From CAIWHR01 sp963788185 (GTDB taxonomy: Bacteria; Pseudomonadota; Gammaproteobacteria; Burkholderiales; Casimicrobiaceae), in NCBI GenBank assembly GCA_963788185.1, contig CAWBGE010000010.1, positions 372,001-436,000 on the forward strand: a stretch of 64,000 nt of DNA, written 5' to 3'. A program made the translations under genes and the position numbers. The notes beneath the pieces were generated by a model. The model had not been told where the DNA came from, did no database searches, and saw nothing but the letters and a program-made list of their open reading frames with translations. Below, piece after piece: positions 17,533-26,580 of this stretch. Numbering within the stretch: the first letter of the stretch is position 1; the number at the start of each line of letters is the position of its first letter.

Positions 17533-18287
17533 GGAGAAGCGGGCTGATTTCCACCCGGAGATGAAATGAGTCGGTGGCTGATGTACTGGCCATCCAGGTC
17601 AACACGAACCAGAACCATGTCACCGGATCCGATGTTCTCGCCGACGAACTCACGGATGTTCACATGATGGGTGACCAGGATCAAGGCATGCGGTCCCTTG
17701 ACGGCCAATGTCCTGGAGATGAAAGCGGACAGGGCCTGCGTCTGCAACTTGGCTCGGCGGGGTGAGTCGAAAAACGATCCCAGGGCCGGTTCGACCACGT
17801 AGTCCCCGAGGTTCAGGCTCTGCGCGGTGTCTTTGCAGCGACACCAGGGACTCGAATACAACAGTGTTCGGTCTATCCCCTGCCGGCGCAGCCATTCACC
17901 GGTCGAGACCGCCTGACGCCTGCCGCCCTCCCCGAGGTTGCGTTGGGTGCCGCAGTCCTCCAGCGAGTAACCCGCGGGGTCGCCGACGCCGGGCGCGTCT
18001 GCGTGTCGCATCATCAGCAGATAATGGCCGGAGGCCAAGGCATCGGCCAGATGGACGGGCGTGGCGGCAAGCGCAATGCTCGAGAACAGAGCGAGCCAGA
18101 CTGATAGGAACGCGCGCAACCGCGCCGGCAGCTTCGAGGTCGTCACCGCGCGTTCGACGACCGCATTTGCCCTACCCAGGCCTGCACCGGTTGCCAGGCG
18201 CAACTCCAGCTGCGATGAGATGACAGCGGTGTGAATCACCGGCTCTGCTTTCCGACCCACGCGAGACGCCGACAGCATTCCGATCAC
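17529..18287 (-). CDS. Histidine phosphatase-family protein, exported
   Basis: 252 residues in the proposed frame. A hydrophobic segment (AFLSVWLALFSSIALAATP) near residues 58-76 looks like a signal peptide or anchor, then the phosphatase core begins: LLMMRHADAPG (RH motif), CGTQRNLGEGGRRQA, LLYSSPWCRCKDTAQ and second His in LVTHHVNIREFVG. The start is GTG at 18287, overlapping the dps stop as GTGA, or ATG at 18278; a start just before the signal segment cannot be excluded. The substrate is unknown. It is translationally coupled to dps and the SOUL gene. Confidence 0.82.
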   Translation of the reverse strand: MIGMLSASRVGRKAEPVIHTAVISSQLELRLATGAGLGRANAVVERAVTTSKLPARLRAFLSVWLALFSSIALAATPVHLADALASGHYLLMMRHADAPGVGDPAGYSLEDCGTQRNLGEGGRRQAVSTGEWLRRQGIDRTLLYSSPWCRCKDTAQSLNLGDYVVEPALGSFFDSPRRAKLQTQALSAFISRTLAVKGPHALILVTHHVNIREFVGENIGSGDMVLVRVDLDGQYISHRLISSPGGNQPASP

Positions 18288-18778
18288 TGCTCGAGCAGGC
18301 TGCGCAGCATCCAGGCAGTCTTCTCGTGAACTTCCAGGCGCTGCGTCAGAAGATCAGCCGTGGGCTGGTCATTTGCGGCGTCAACGACCGGGAGCAACTC
18401 ACGTGCCGTGCGCGCAGTTGCCTCCTGGGCGGCGACGAGATGGCGGATCATGTCCGTTGCATTGGGCACGCCTTCGACCTCTTTGATCGAGGCCAACCTC
18501 ACGAACTCCTTGTAGGTTCCTGGAGCCGGATGGCCAAGCGCACGGATGCGCTCCGCGATCACGTCGAGCGCATTCCATTGTTCGGTGTATTGGCCCATGA
18601 ACATCTGGTGCAGGCTGTTGAAATGCGGCCCGGTGACGTTCCAGTGGAAGTTGTGCGTCATCAAGTAGAGCGTGTAGCTGTCGGCGAGTACGGCGGCAAG
18701 GCCCTTTGCGATCTTCGTGCGCTCACCACTGCTGAGGCCGATGTCGATCGCAGGGACTTGGGTCCTCTTGCTCTTCAT
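18284..18778 (-). CDS. dps: Dps-type DNA-binding ferritin
   Basis: 164-residue mini-ferritin that oxidises and stores iron with peroxide and protects DNA. Family core THNFHWNVTGPHFNSLHQMF carries the inter-subunit ferroxidase histidines, and LDVIAERIRALG the acidic ligands (Asp72, Glu76). A basic N-terminal tail (MKSKRTQ) could contact DNA. The ribosome site GGAGACTC precedes the ATG. First gene of dps-phosphatase-SOUL; an OxyR-like operator sits about 140 bases upstream. Confidence 0.95.
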   Translation of the reverse strand: MKSKRTQVPAIDIGLSSGERTKIAKGLAAVLADSYTLYLMTHNFHWNVTGPHFNSLHQMFMGQYTEQWNALDVIAERIRALGHPAPGTYKEFVRLASIKEVEGVPNATDMIRHLVAAQEATARTARELLPVVDAANDQPTADLLTQRLEVHEKTAWMLRSLLEQ

Positions 18779-19268
18779 GGTTGAGTCTCCTTGGAAAAAA
18801 AAGGCGCGAACCCGGGTTGAGCTTGCTTGCCACCATCGCCATCCTGTTCGCCGGCGTATTCAATCCACTTTAGATTAGTCCTTCAGATATCTCCAATTGA
18901 TTATTTATGCTTTAGGGATAGCCTTTGCCTATCGGTCCGTCTCGCTGCGATTGCCACTCAAGACCTCGCGCTGTCGCTCCATGGCGGACGTCGACTGGCG
19001 CCTGTCGAGTGCAGTGCGCAGCGCATGCCCCCGCCACGAGCGCGGCTATACCAAAAAAACCGCGAACGAAGGTCAGCCTTACGGCACCGGTCGACGCACC
19101 TTTGAAGGCCTACGGGATGAGTCCCTCGAAAACGACGAACCCCATCGCACCGCCCGCGAGGGCAAGCCGATCGCGCGGGTCTGTACGCCGAGGCCAACTC
19201 CAGACGGGAAGCGTTGCCCGCCAAGTTTCCGGTAAGCAGTCGTTCCGAATCGACCCCGTCCGTTGCCG
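18779..19268. other. 490-base intergenic region upstream of dps
   Basis: It contains the dps promoter/operator around 18870-18935, an AT-rich island. The remainder (about 18940-19260) has no intact gene. On the minus strand one frame reads RLALAGGAMGFVVFEGLIP, stop, then AFKGASTGAVRL and FFGIAALVAGAC, weakly like the C-terminal helices of a ZIP-family transporter interrupted by TAG. I regard this as a possible decayed gene only. Confidence 0.35.
18917..18933. promoter_or_regulatory. OxyR-like operator upstream of dps
   Basis: The inverted repeat GATAG-N7-CTATC matches the ATAG-N7-CTAT half of the OxyR site. Reading towards dps (minus strand), a -35-like TTGGAG and a -10-like TAAAGT 18 bases further lie between the repeat and the gene. 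This fits a peroxide-activated promoter for the dps operon. Only one clear half-site is visible; the adjacent one is degenerate. Confidence 0.55.
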
Positions 19269-20213
19269 CTAACTGCTGATCGCCGGCTGCTCCGCGGCGA
19301 CGACCTGATCTTCCACGCGCCGTACTTCGTCCCTGAACGCTGCTGCCGTGGGCGAGGCCGCAGTGGCGCGGCGCGAGACGAAACCGTACGCGGTCTGCAT
19401 CCAGGCGAAGCGCGTCGGAAGGACAACGAGCGTGCGCTGCGCGACCTCTTCTGCAATGAAGGGAATCGGCGCCACCGCCACCGCATCACTGGCGAGCACC
19501 ACATCCTTGACCATCCTGATCGAGTCGACCTTGATCGGCGGCAGGTAATCACCGGTATTTCGATCGATGGTGCCGGCTTTCGCGAGATCGAGAAAGTCCT
19601 TTGCGACGCGGGGCGGCATGCGTGTTCCCACCAGCGGAAAGGTCAAGATCCGCTCGAGCCTTGGGTCATCCTCGATCAGCAATGGGTGGCCAGCACGGCA
19701 AAAGAAGTGGGCTGGATGAACCGGAAGCGGCTCCGCGGCGAGTCTGGGTTCGCCGGCGGCGAGACTGAGTTCGATCACTGCGAGGTCGAGCGTCCCCGCC
19801 AGCACGGCACCAATGATCGCTCGCAGATCGTCGGTCATCACGTCGATTTGCAGATGCGGATGTCTGCTGAGCAACGCCCCAATAGCTTTGCCGACTGACA
19901 TCTGGGCCGGGTAGGCGCCGACGCCGACCCGGAGGTGACCGATCTCCAGCCCGCGCATCAAGTTGAACTCGCGTTCGAGTTCGCTGGCGCCGTCGAGCAA
20001 AGTGCGTCCGCGTGAAATCAGCAGTTCGCCGAAAGCTGTCGGATCGACGCCGTGTGGCGTTCGGTCGAAGAGCTTTTCACCAAGGTGTGCCTCCAGGCCG
20101 GCAATGCTCCGCGACAACGACGGCTGGGTCATCTGCAGCGCCTGCGCCGCCCGAGCGTAATTCCGATAGGTCGCAAGGGTAATTGCCTGATGCAGAAGTC
20201 GAAGGTCGAGCAT
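19269..20213 (-). CDS. LysR-family transcriptional regulator
   Basis: 314 residues. The N-terminal winged helix-turn-helix is clear (LRLLHQAITLATYRNYARAAQ, MTQPSLSRSIAGLE, LFDRTPHGVDPTAFGE), followed by a periplasmic-binding-like effector domain. It is divergent from the arylsulfatase gene with 229 bases between, the usual geometry for a LysR regulator and its target. It is visibly paralogous to the regulator at 29141-30136 throughout the DNA-binding half and into LRVGVGAYPAQMSV. The effector is unknown; a sulfated or phosphorylated metabolite is a reasonable guess from the neighbours. Confidence 0.92.
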   Translation of the reverse strand: MLDLRLLHQAITLATYRNYARAAQALQMTQPSLSRSIAGLEAHLGEKLFDRTPHGVDPTAFGELLISRGRTLLDGASELEREFNLMRGLEIGHLRVGVGAYPAQMSVGKAIGALLSRHPHLQIDVMTDDLRAIIGAVLAGTLDLAVIELSLAAGEPRLAAEPLPVHPAHFFCRAGHPLLIEDDPRLERILTFPLVGTRMPPRVAKDFLDLAKAGTIDRNTGDYLPPIKVDSIRMVKDVVLASDAVAVAPIPFIAEEVAQRTLVVLPTRFAWMQTAYGFVSRRATAASPTAAAFRDEVRRVEDQVVAAEQPAISS

Positions 20214-20442
20214 GATGTGCGCATTGTATCAACCGATGCACTGCGAACATTGGACAGCGCTACTCGATGCCGGGTATGGTGCGCGAGCGCTCATTGCTGC
20301 CCTGATCGCTATTCGTCGGCGGCAGTCCTGCGGCATTCCGATGCAGCCAGCGCAGAGTCGGAATCCCATTCGATCCACTGATCGATTTACCATCACCGGA
20401 TCGCCCAAGTGGCGACGCGTATCCAACGCGACAGGAGTCACC

Positions 20443-22107
20443 ATGAGAACGACGCAGCAAACACCGGCGCGGACTATCGCCGGCAGATTTGCAAAGCCAA
20501 GGCGCTTGCTGGCAACGTTGGGCATTGCGAGCGGAATCGTACTCGCTGCCAGCGCCTTGCCATTCGATGTGCTGGCCCAGGCGCCGACCAAGAAGCCCAA
20601 CATCGTCATCATCTGGGGCGACGACATCGGCCAGTCCAACGTCAGCGCCTATTCGCACGGCGTGATGGGTTACAAGACCCCCAACATCGACCGCGTGGCC
20701 CGCGAGGGCATGATGTTCACCGACTACTATGCCGAGCAGAGCTGCACGGCCGGTCGTGCGTCGTTCATCACCGGCCAATCGGGCCTGCGCACCGGCCTGA
20801 CCAAGGTTGGCCTTCCGGGCGCCACGCTCGGGCTGCGCAAGGAAGATCCGACGATTGCCGAGCTGCTGAAGGCGCAGGGTTATGCCACCGGCCAGTTCGG
20901 CAAGAACCACCTGGGCGACCGCAACGAGTTCCTGCCCACCGTGCACGGCTTCGACGAGTTCTACGGCAATCTGTACCACCTCAACGCCGAGGAAGAGCCG
21001 GAGCTGCCGGATTACCCGAAGGACCCGGCGTTCCGCGCCAAGTTCGGCCCGCGCGGGGTGATGGACTGCAAGGCCTCGGCTACTGACGACTCGACCGTTG
21101 ATCCCCGCTTCGGTCGGGTTGGCAAGCAGGTCTGCACTGACACCGGCCCGCTGACCAAGAAGCGCATGGAGACGATCGACGATGTCACCGCCGATCGGGC
21201 GGTGGATTTCATCAAGCGCCAGAACGCGGCCGGCAAGCCCGCCTTCGTTTGGGTGAACTTCACTCACATGCACTTCCGGACCCACGTCAAGCCGGAGAGC
21301 ATGGGCCAGTCGGGGCGCTTCCAGAGCCCGTACCACGACGCGATGATGGACCACGACAAGAACGTCGGCACCGTGCTGAAGGCGCTCGACGACTTGGGCA
21401 TCGCCGACAACACCTTCGTGATGTACAGCACCGACAACGGCCCGCACATGAACTCATGGCCCGACGCCGGCATGACGCCGTTCCGCAGCGAGAAGAATAC
21501 GAACTGGGAAGGTGCCTACCGGGTGCCGGCAATGGTGAAGTGGCCGGGCAAGATCAAGCCGGGGCAGGTTTCCAACGAGATGGTCTCTCACCTCGACTGG
21601 CTGCCCACGTTGCTGGCGGTTGCCGGCAACACCGAAGTCAAGGCGAATCTGCTGAAGGGATTCAAGACTGGCGACATGAGCTACAAGGTCTTCCTGGACG
21701 GTGACAACCTGGTGCCGTACCTGACCGGGCAGGCGGCCAAGAGCCCGCGCGAGTCGTTCCTCTACATCAACGACGACCAGCAGTTGACGGGCCTGCGCTA
21801 CGACAACTGGAAAATCGTCTTCATGGAGCAGCGGGTCGCGGGGACCATGCGGATCTGGGCGGAGCCCTTTGTCACGTTGCGGGTGCCGAAGATCTTCAAC
21901 CTGCGCACTGACCCATACGAGCGAGCCGACATCACGTCGAACACCTACTACGACTGGATACTTGATCACGTATTCCTGCTCGTGCCTGCACAGGAATACG
22001 TGGGTCAGTTCCTGACCTCGTTCAAGGACTACCCGCAGCGGCAGAAGGCGGCCAGCTTCAACATGGACGAGGTGATGCAGAAACTGAGCGAGCCGCAAAG
22101 CAAATAG
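20443..22107 (+). CDS. Arylsulfatase, formylglycine type
   Basis: 554-residue exported sulfatase. A long signal sequence ends near LAQA (residues 1-46). Metal ligands lie in KPNIVIIWGDDIGQSN. The formylglycine motif is SCTAGRASFITGQ, with Cys101 in the C-x-A-x-R variant. Further core segments are ATGQFGKNHLGD, HGFDEFYG, STDNGPHMNSW and MVSHLDWLPTLLAVAG. Maturation needs a formylglycine-generating enzyme or anSME, not encoded in this window. The ATG at 20443 has an AGGAG site 7 bases upstream. A hairpin terminator follows. Probably controlled by the divergent LysR gene. Confidence 0.93.
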   Translation: MRTTQQTPARTIAGRFAKPRRLLATLGIASGIVLAASALPFDVLAQAPTKKPNIVIIWGDDIGQSNVSAYSHGVMGYKTPNIDRVAREGMMFTDYYAEQSCTAGRASFITGQSGLRTGLTKVGLPGATLGLRKEDPTIAELLKAQGYATGQFGKNHLGDRNEFLPTVHGFDEFYGNLYHLNAEEEPELPDYPKDPAFRAKFGPRGVMDCKASATDDSTVDPRFGRVGKQVCTDTGPLTKKRMETIDDVTADRAVDFIKRQNAAGKPAFVWVNFTHMHFRTHVKPESMGQSGRFQSPYHDAMMDHDKNVGTVLKALDDLGIADNTFVMYSTDNGPHMNSWPDAGMTPFRSEKNTNWEGAYRVPAMVKWPGKIKPGQVSNEMVSHLDWLPTLLAVAGNTEVKANLLKGFKTGDMSYKVFLDGDNLVPYLTGQAAKSPRESFLYINDDQQLTGLRYDNWKIVFMEQRVAGTMRIWAEPFVTLRVPKIFNLRTDPYERADITSNTYYDWILDHVFLLVPAQEYVGQFLTSFKDYPQRQKAASFNMDEVMQKLSEPQSK

Positions 22108-22137
22108 AGCGGACCCGCGCCTGCGCCAGATCTCAAC

Positions 22138-22162
22138 GGCCGGCCGCCTCGTGCGGTCGGCC
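22138..22162 (+). terminator. Hairpin downstream of arylsulfatase
   Basis: GGCCGGCCGC and GCGGTCGGCC pair into a 10-base stem (one G-U) around loop CTCGT, 31 bases after the sulfatase stop. A weak T-rich tail (TTGGCGTTT) follows, so termination is probable rather than certain. Confidence 0.55.
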
Positions 22163-22217
22163 GCTTGGCGTTTCCAGAAGTTGCCACAATCCTTCGAAGA
22201 AGCGAAAGGGCAAGTCG

Positions 22218-24185
22218 ATGCAGAACCGTCTCGGAACACCGGTCGGGCCAGTGGGTGGAAGTGAATCCGTGACCATCCTGACCCACGAAGCGCTCACCCG
22301 GCGCGAATTTCTGACGGGTGCGACGGCCATCGGTGCGACGCTCATGCTGCCTGGAGAACTGGCCGCGGCAGCGGAGGGGAAGAAGACCTTCACCATCCTC
22401 CACACCAACGACATGCACGCGAGCTTCATCGGCATGGGTCCGGCGTCGGACTACACACCGTTCACGCTCAACAACGACACCACCCGCGGCGGCTACGCGC
22501 GGCTGGCCAGTTTGATCGCGAAGCGGAAGGAGGCGCGCAAGAGCCAGGGTCCGGTGCTGGTGCTCGACGCCGGCGATTACAGCATGGGGACGGCGTTCAG
22601 CGCCGCAACGAGGGAGACGGGCGGCGAGCTGCACCTCATGGGGTTGATGGGGTATGACGCCACCACCTTCGGCAATCACGAATTCGACCTCGGGCCTGCC
22701 GGCCTCGGCAAGTCCATCGGGGCAGCGGTCAAGGCCGGGCGGATTCCGGCAGTGCTCGCTGCGAACACCAGCGTCCCCGGGACCGACGCCGGCTTGGCCG
22801 ACCTCCAGCGCCTGACCAAGGAAGGCGTGATTCGCCGCTACGCGGTGATCGAGCGCGGCGGCATCCGGTTCGGGGTGTTCGGAGTCCTCGGCAAGGAGGC
22901 CATGATCTACACCAGCGGCGGCGCCACGACCTTCGCCGACCCCGTCGAGACTGCCAAGGAGGTGGCGAAGCTCCTGCGCGAGACGGAGAAGGTGGATCTG
23001 GTGATCGCGCTCAGCCACGGCGGCGTGGTGAAGGGGGCGGACGGGCGCTACACCGACGGCGAGGACGTGCGTCTGGCCAAGGACGTGCCGGGCATCGACG
23101 TGGTGATCAGCGGCCACAGCCACACCGAGCTGCAAGAGGCGCTCATCGTCAACGGCCGCACGCCCGTGGTCCAGACCGGGAAGGAGAGCCGTAATCTCGG
23201 CGAGCTGGTCATCACGGTGGATGGAGACAAGCTGACAGTCGAGTCGTATCGGCTCCATCCGATCGACGACAGTATCGTCGGTGACCGCGCTGTCGCTGCC
23301 GAGATCGAGAAGCTCAAGAAGTCCGTCAGCGCAGCCGCGTTCGCATCGCGTGGGTATCGCGTCGATCAGCCACTGGCCATCGCGCCGCGCGATTTGCTCA
23401 ACACGTACACGGACATCGCTGCCGGAACGATCTTGGCCAATCTTGTCACTGACTCGTTCCGGGAAGCGACCCAGGCGGACATCGGGTTCACTGCGAACGG
23501 AATGATGCGCGCCGGCCTGTTGCGCGGGAAGACGGGTGTGCAGACCGTCTACGATGTGTTCGCCGTCGCGCCCCTCGGCGCCGGAGTCGTTGATCCGACG
23601 CCCGGCAGCTCGCTGGTGACCGGCTATTTCACCGGGCAGGACCTGAAGAACCTGCTCGAATTCTTTCTCGTCGACAGCCCGGCTCACCCCGGCGAGTATT
23701 TCCCGCGCGCCTCGGGCATGCGCTTCCGTTATGACCCTGCGCGCCCAAAACTGGACGCGGTGACGGCCATCGAGCTGGGTGATCTGGATCGTGGGTACAA
23801 GGCTATCGATATCAGCGGCAAGGATGGGCGCTTGTACAGCCTGACCTGCCCGCTGATGCTCGCCCCGATCATTGTGGCCATCCCCAAGTACACCAAGGGC
23901 AAGCTGGCGCTGGTGCCGAAGAAGAAGAACGGAGAGCCGCTCACGTCGAAAGTCGACGCACTCGAACCCCCTCCCGAAAACTCTGGTTACCTGCTGCCGC
24001 CACCGGGCACGACCGACGCGACCAGCGTCGCGAACGGAACGGGGAAGAGCGCCGGCCGCGAGATCAAGGAGTGGCAGGCGATCATGGATCACCTGCGCAA
24101 GTTGCCGGTTAAGAGGAAGGGCGAATTGCCGGTGATCCCGGTCGATGCCCGCGCTGCCGAGACGCGGGCGATCAAGGCGGGCTGA
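22218..24185 (+). CDS. Tat-exported 5'-nucleotidase / bifunctional metallophosphatase
   Basis: 655 residues. A twin-arginine signal TRREFLTGATAIGATLMLP lies near residue 27. The metallophosphatase domain has ILHTNDMHA, LDAGDYSMGTAFS, FGNHEFDLG, LSHGG and ISGHSHTEL (dimetal ligands). The 5'-nucleotidase C-terminal domain follows from about residue 370 (DIAAGTILANLVTDSFREA, IGFTANGMMRAGL). Periplasmic hydrolysis of nucleotides or related phosphoesters is expected. It follows the sulfatase by 110 bases with a hairpin between, so it may have its own promoter. ATG 22218 is used; an internal GTG nearer the Tat motif is possible. Confidence 0.9.
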   Translation: MQNRLGTPVGPVGGSESVTILTHEALTRREFLTGATAIGATLMLPGELAAAAEGKKTFTILHTNDMHASFIGMGPASDYTPFTLNNDTTRGGYARLASLIAKRKEARKSQGPVLVLDAGDYSMGTAFSAATRETGGELHLMGLMGYDATTFGNHEFDLGPAGLGKSIGAAVKAGRIPAVLAANTSVPGTDAGLADLQRLTKEGVIRRYAVIERGGIRFGVFGVLGKEAMIYTSGGATTFADPVETAKEVAKLLRETEKVDLVIALSHGGVVKGADGRYTDGEDVRLAKDVPGIDVVISGHSHTELQEALIVNGRTPVVQTGKESRNLGELVITVDGDKLTVESYRLHPIDDSIVGDRAVAAEIEKLKKSVSAAAFASRGYRVDQPLAIAPRDLLNTYTDIAAGTILANLVTDSFREATQADIGFTANGMMRAGLLRGKTGVQTVYDVFAVAPLGAGVVDPTPGSSLVTGYFTGQDLKNLLEFFLVDSPAHPGEYFPRASGMRFRYDPARPKLDAVTAIELGDLDRGYKAIDISGKDGRLYSLTCPLMLAPIIVAIPKYTKGKLALVPKKKNGEPLTSKVDALEPPPENSGYLLPPPGTTDATSVANGTGKSAGREIKEWQAIMDHLRKLPVKRKGELPVIPVDARAAETRAIKAG

Positions 24186-24362
24186 ACAGGGTTGGGAGGA
24201 ACGGCCACTTCGTTGACGTTCAACAACTGCTTCAGATCAATCTGACCGGCGGGTCCGGGTCGATCTCGCCCATTGACCTGACCGAGGCACGGCGAGGTAT
24301 GCCGGTTGCTTGCTGGCCGCGAAAGCCGCGACAGTCATCGGCGCTCCGGCCGGGACGTGGTC

Positions 24363-24968
24363 TCACAACCGACCGCTCAGGGTCCACCCGAGCAGCAGCA
24401 GCCCGATCGCTGCGATCCAGCTGCCGGCCACCCGAACCGCGATGCGGGTCCAGGGCACGCGCAGCGAGACGACGCCTCCAAGGACCAGTGCTGCCACGAC
24501 GAACACCGCACCGGTGATGCCGATGAGTCCCTGCGCCTCGCGGCCGGCCAACGCGATCGCCGCGCCATTGAGCCAGCCATGCACGAGTCCGACCACTGCG
24601 GCAACGGTCATCGCGATCCACGGCGTGAGCCTGACGTTCATCGCGGTAAGGATCCCGAGTGCCAGCAGCGACAGCGACGTGATCCCTGCCGGCAGCACCG
24701 TGACGCGACCGAAGTGGCCTGCGACCCCGGCGACGAGCCAGGCGATCGGCAATGCGAACAGCGTGCGCCGCCCCGCGCTCGGTCCACCGAGGCCGGCGAG
24801 CAGCGCCATCGCGACGACGGCCAGGAGGTCGTCGAACGAAACGAACAGATGCGAGATGCCGTCGTAGACCGGGCCGAGGCCGGTGGTCACCAGGTGCGCG
24901 TGCACAGTCGCGGGCAGGCACAGAAGCAGCGCCGTGCCGGCAGCGGCCGTTCGCGCCCGACGTGTCAC
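24363..24968 (-). CDS. HupE/UreJ-family membrane protein (third of three)
   Basis: 201-residue polytopic protein. After a signal-like N-terminus (AGTALLLCLPATVHA) it starts with the family mark HLVTTGLGPVYDGISHLFVSFDD, then helices with VVGLVHGWLNGAAIALAG. I placed the start at GTG 24968, whose GTGA overlaps the stop of the gene before it. The family includes HupE and UreJ, linked to nickel or cobalt uptake, but many members stand away from metalloenzymes. Last gene of a fully overlapping set PPIase-HupE-HupE-HupE. Confidence 0.8.
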   Translation of the reverse strand: MTRRARTAAAGTALLLCLPATVHAHLVTTGLGPVYDGISHLFVSFDDLLAVVAMALLAGLGGPSAGRRTLFALPIAWLVAGVAGHFGRVTVLPAGITSLSLLALGILTAMNVRLTPWIAMTVAAVVGLVHGWLNGAAIALAGREAQGLIGITGAVFVVAALVLGGVVSLRVPWTRIAVRVAGSWIAAIGLLLLGWTLSGRL

Positions 24969-25573
24969 GCCAGCGATCGCCACAGAAAGAAGAAGCCGGC
25001 TGCCGAAACGGCGGCACCCGCGCCGCGGAGCGCCATGCGTCCGGTGCCCCAGCGGTGGATCAGTCCGATCGAAATCCCGGTCGCGTGCAGGCAGCCGGTC
25101 ACGAGCACGAATCCGATGCTGTACAGGAGCCCGCTCTCGCCGGGAGGCAGCTCGGTGCCGTGTGCGTGGCCGTGGAACACGGCGAAGAAGGCCACCAGTG
25201 CAGCGGCGAGCCACAACGGCGGGCGCGATTCCGTCGCCACCATCGCGCCCAGCAGGATCGCCGACATCGCGATGCCCATCTCGATGCCGGGCAACGGAAT
25301 GCCGACGAGCCCGAGGAACCCTCCGAAGGCCATGACCAGCGGGAAGGTGACCGGCAGCAGCCAGATTGCCGGCGCGCCGAGTTGCGCACCCCACAGACCC
25401 ACGGCCACCATCGCTAGTACGTGATCGAGGCCGGACACCGGATGCAGCAGGCCGGTGACGAATCCGGCCGCCTGGCCCTGCTGATCGTGCGCCCACGCCG
25501 GCACCGCGATCAACATCGTCACCAGCAATGCCGTGGCGCGGGACGCGACCATCCGCAACCCTGCAGCCATCAT
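24965..25573 (-). CDS. HupE/UreJ-family membrane protein (second of three)
   Basis: 202 residues with signal peptide (ALLVTMLIAVPAWAHD) and about six helices. Classic HupE features are HPVSGLDHVLAMVAVGLWG, LLGAMVA and FFAVFHGHAHGTELP, rich in histidines that could bind a divalent metal. LVTGCLHATGISIG follows. The ATG at 25573 overlaps the previous stop (ATGA), and its stop overlaps the next gene. This member is the closest to canonical HupE/UreJ of the three. Confidence 0.87.
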   Translation of the reverse strand: MMAAGLRMVASRATALLVTMLIAVPAWAHDQQGQAAGFVTGLLHPVSGLDHVLAMVAVGLWGAQLGAPAIWLLPVTFPLVMAFGGFLGLVGIPLPGIEMGIAMSAILLGAMVATESRPPLWLAAALVAFFAVFHGHAHGTELPPGESGLLYSIGFVLVTGCLHATGISIGLIHRWGTGRMALRGAGAAVSAAGFFFLWRSLA

Positions 25574-26580
25574 CGAAATCCTCCCAGCAGTACCGCCAGG
25601 CGCTGGATAGTCCAGTACGCGCCGAGCGAGCCGACCGCGTAGCCGGGCAGCGCCTCGACCCAGCGCGGCCAGCGGATCGCGAGCGTCCGAAACGCGCGCT
25701 CGAGCAGAACGACAAGCAGGACGAACGCAATCTGTCCCAGCTCGACGCCGATGTTGAACAGCAGCAATGCGAGCGGGATTTCCGCCTTTGGCAAGCCCAT
25801 CGATGTCAAGCCACTGGCAAAGCCAAAACCATGCAGCAGTCCGAAAGCGAAGGCGACGACCCAGGGATGGCGGATGGTGAAGCTCGTCTCGCCGCGCCAC
25901 ACGCGGACGATTTCCGGGCCCAGGAACAGGATCGACAGCGCGATCGCGGCGTTGAGCGGCGGCAGCGGCGCAGTCGCATAGCCCAGCGTCGCGATGGCGA
26001 GCGTGATGCTGTGGGCGACGGTGAACGCCGTGATCGTCTTCACCAGCATCCAGCGATCGGAGACGATCAGCAGTAGACCGAGAACGAACAAGAGGTGGTC
26101 GACGCCGAGCAGGATGTGCTGGATGCCCAGTTGCAGGTAGGAGAGCGCACGCTCGAAGCCGCTGGTCACCGCGCCGAGCGTCACCGACGGTGTGGCCGGG
26201 CGCAACAGGTGGCTCTCGACGCGACCGTCGGCGTGCTGGATGCGGACCAGCACGTCGGTGATCGTGGTTTCGAGACCCGCGATGCGCAGCGTCTTGCCAG
26301 CTAAACCGCCGGTGCAGTTGAGCGTGCCACGCACGACCACCGCGCCCGGAGTGAGTTGCTGGCGGTCCGGCGTGACCAGGCGGCAGTCGTCCGGGATCAC
26401 CGGCGCGATCTGGATCTCGACCTCGCCACCGGTTGGCCGCTTCCACAGGAGTTCGTAGGTCACCTCATCGCGCTCGCGCAGCTCGAGATAGCCTGGACGG
26501 GTCTCGTGGGCGAGCGCCGCGGTCGCCACGCATAGCGTGAGAGCCATCGCAAACAACCGAGCCAGCTGTCCGCGTCCCAT
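25570..26580 (-). CDS. HupE/UreJ-family protein with N-terminal extracytoplasmic domain (first of three)
   Basis: 336 residues. A signal peptide (FAMALTLCVATAALAHE) is followed by an extracytoplasmic beta-rich domain to about residue 145 (RPGYLELRERDEVTYELLWK ... ADGRVESHLL). About seven helices follow, with LQLGIQHILLGVDHLLFVLG, FTVAHSITLAIATLGY and GLLHGFGFASGL, where His residues line conserved positions of the HupE/UreJ-2 subfamily. The ATG shares its A with the stop of the PPIase gene (TGATG). Confidence 0.85.
   Translation of the reverse strand: MGRGQLARLFAMALTLCVATAALAHETRPGYLELRERDEVTYELLWKRPTGGEVEIQIAPVIPDDCRLVTPDRQQLTPGAVVVRGTLNCTGGLAGKTLRIAGLETTITDVLVRIQHADGRVESHLLRPATPSVTLGAVTSGFERALSYLQLGIQHILLGVDHLLFVLGLLLIVSDRWMLVKTITAFTVAHSITLAIATLGYATAPLPPLNAAIALSILFLGPEIVRVWRGETSFTIRHPWVVAFAFGLLHGFGFASGLTSMGLPKAEIPLALLLFNIGVELGQIAFVLLVVLLERAFRTLAIRWPRWVEALPGYAVGSLGAYWTIQRLAVLLGGFR

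Noticed and set aside
22029..24092. 687-codon minus-strand frame
   Set aside because: Antisense to the 5'-nucleotidase with no recognisable domain; base composition of a shadow.
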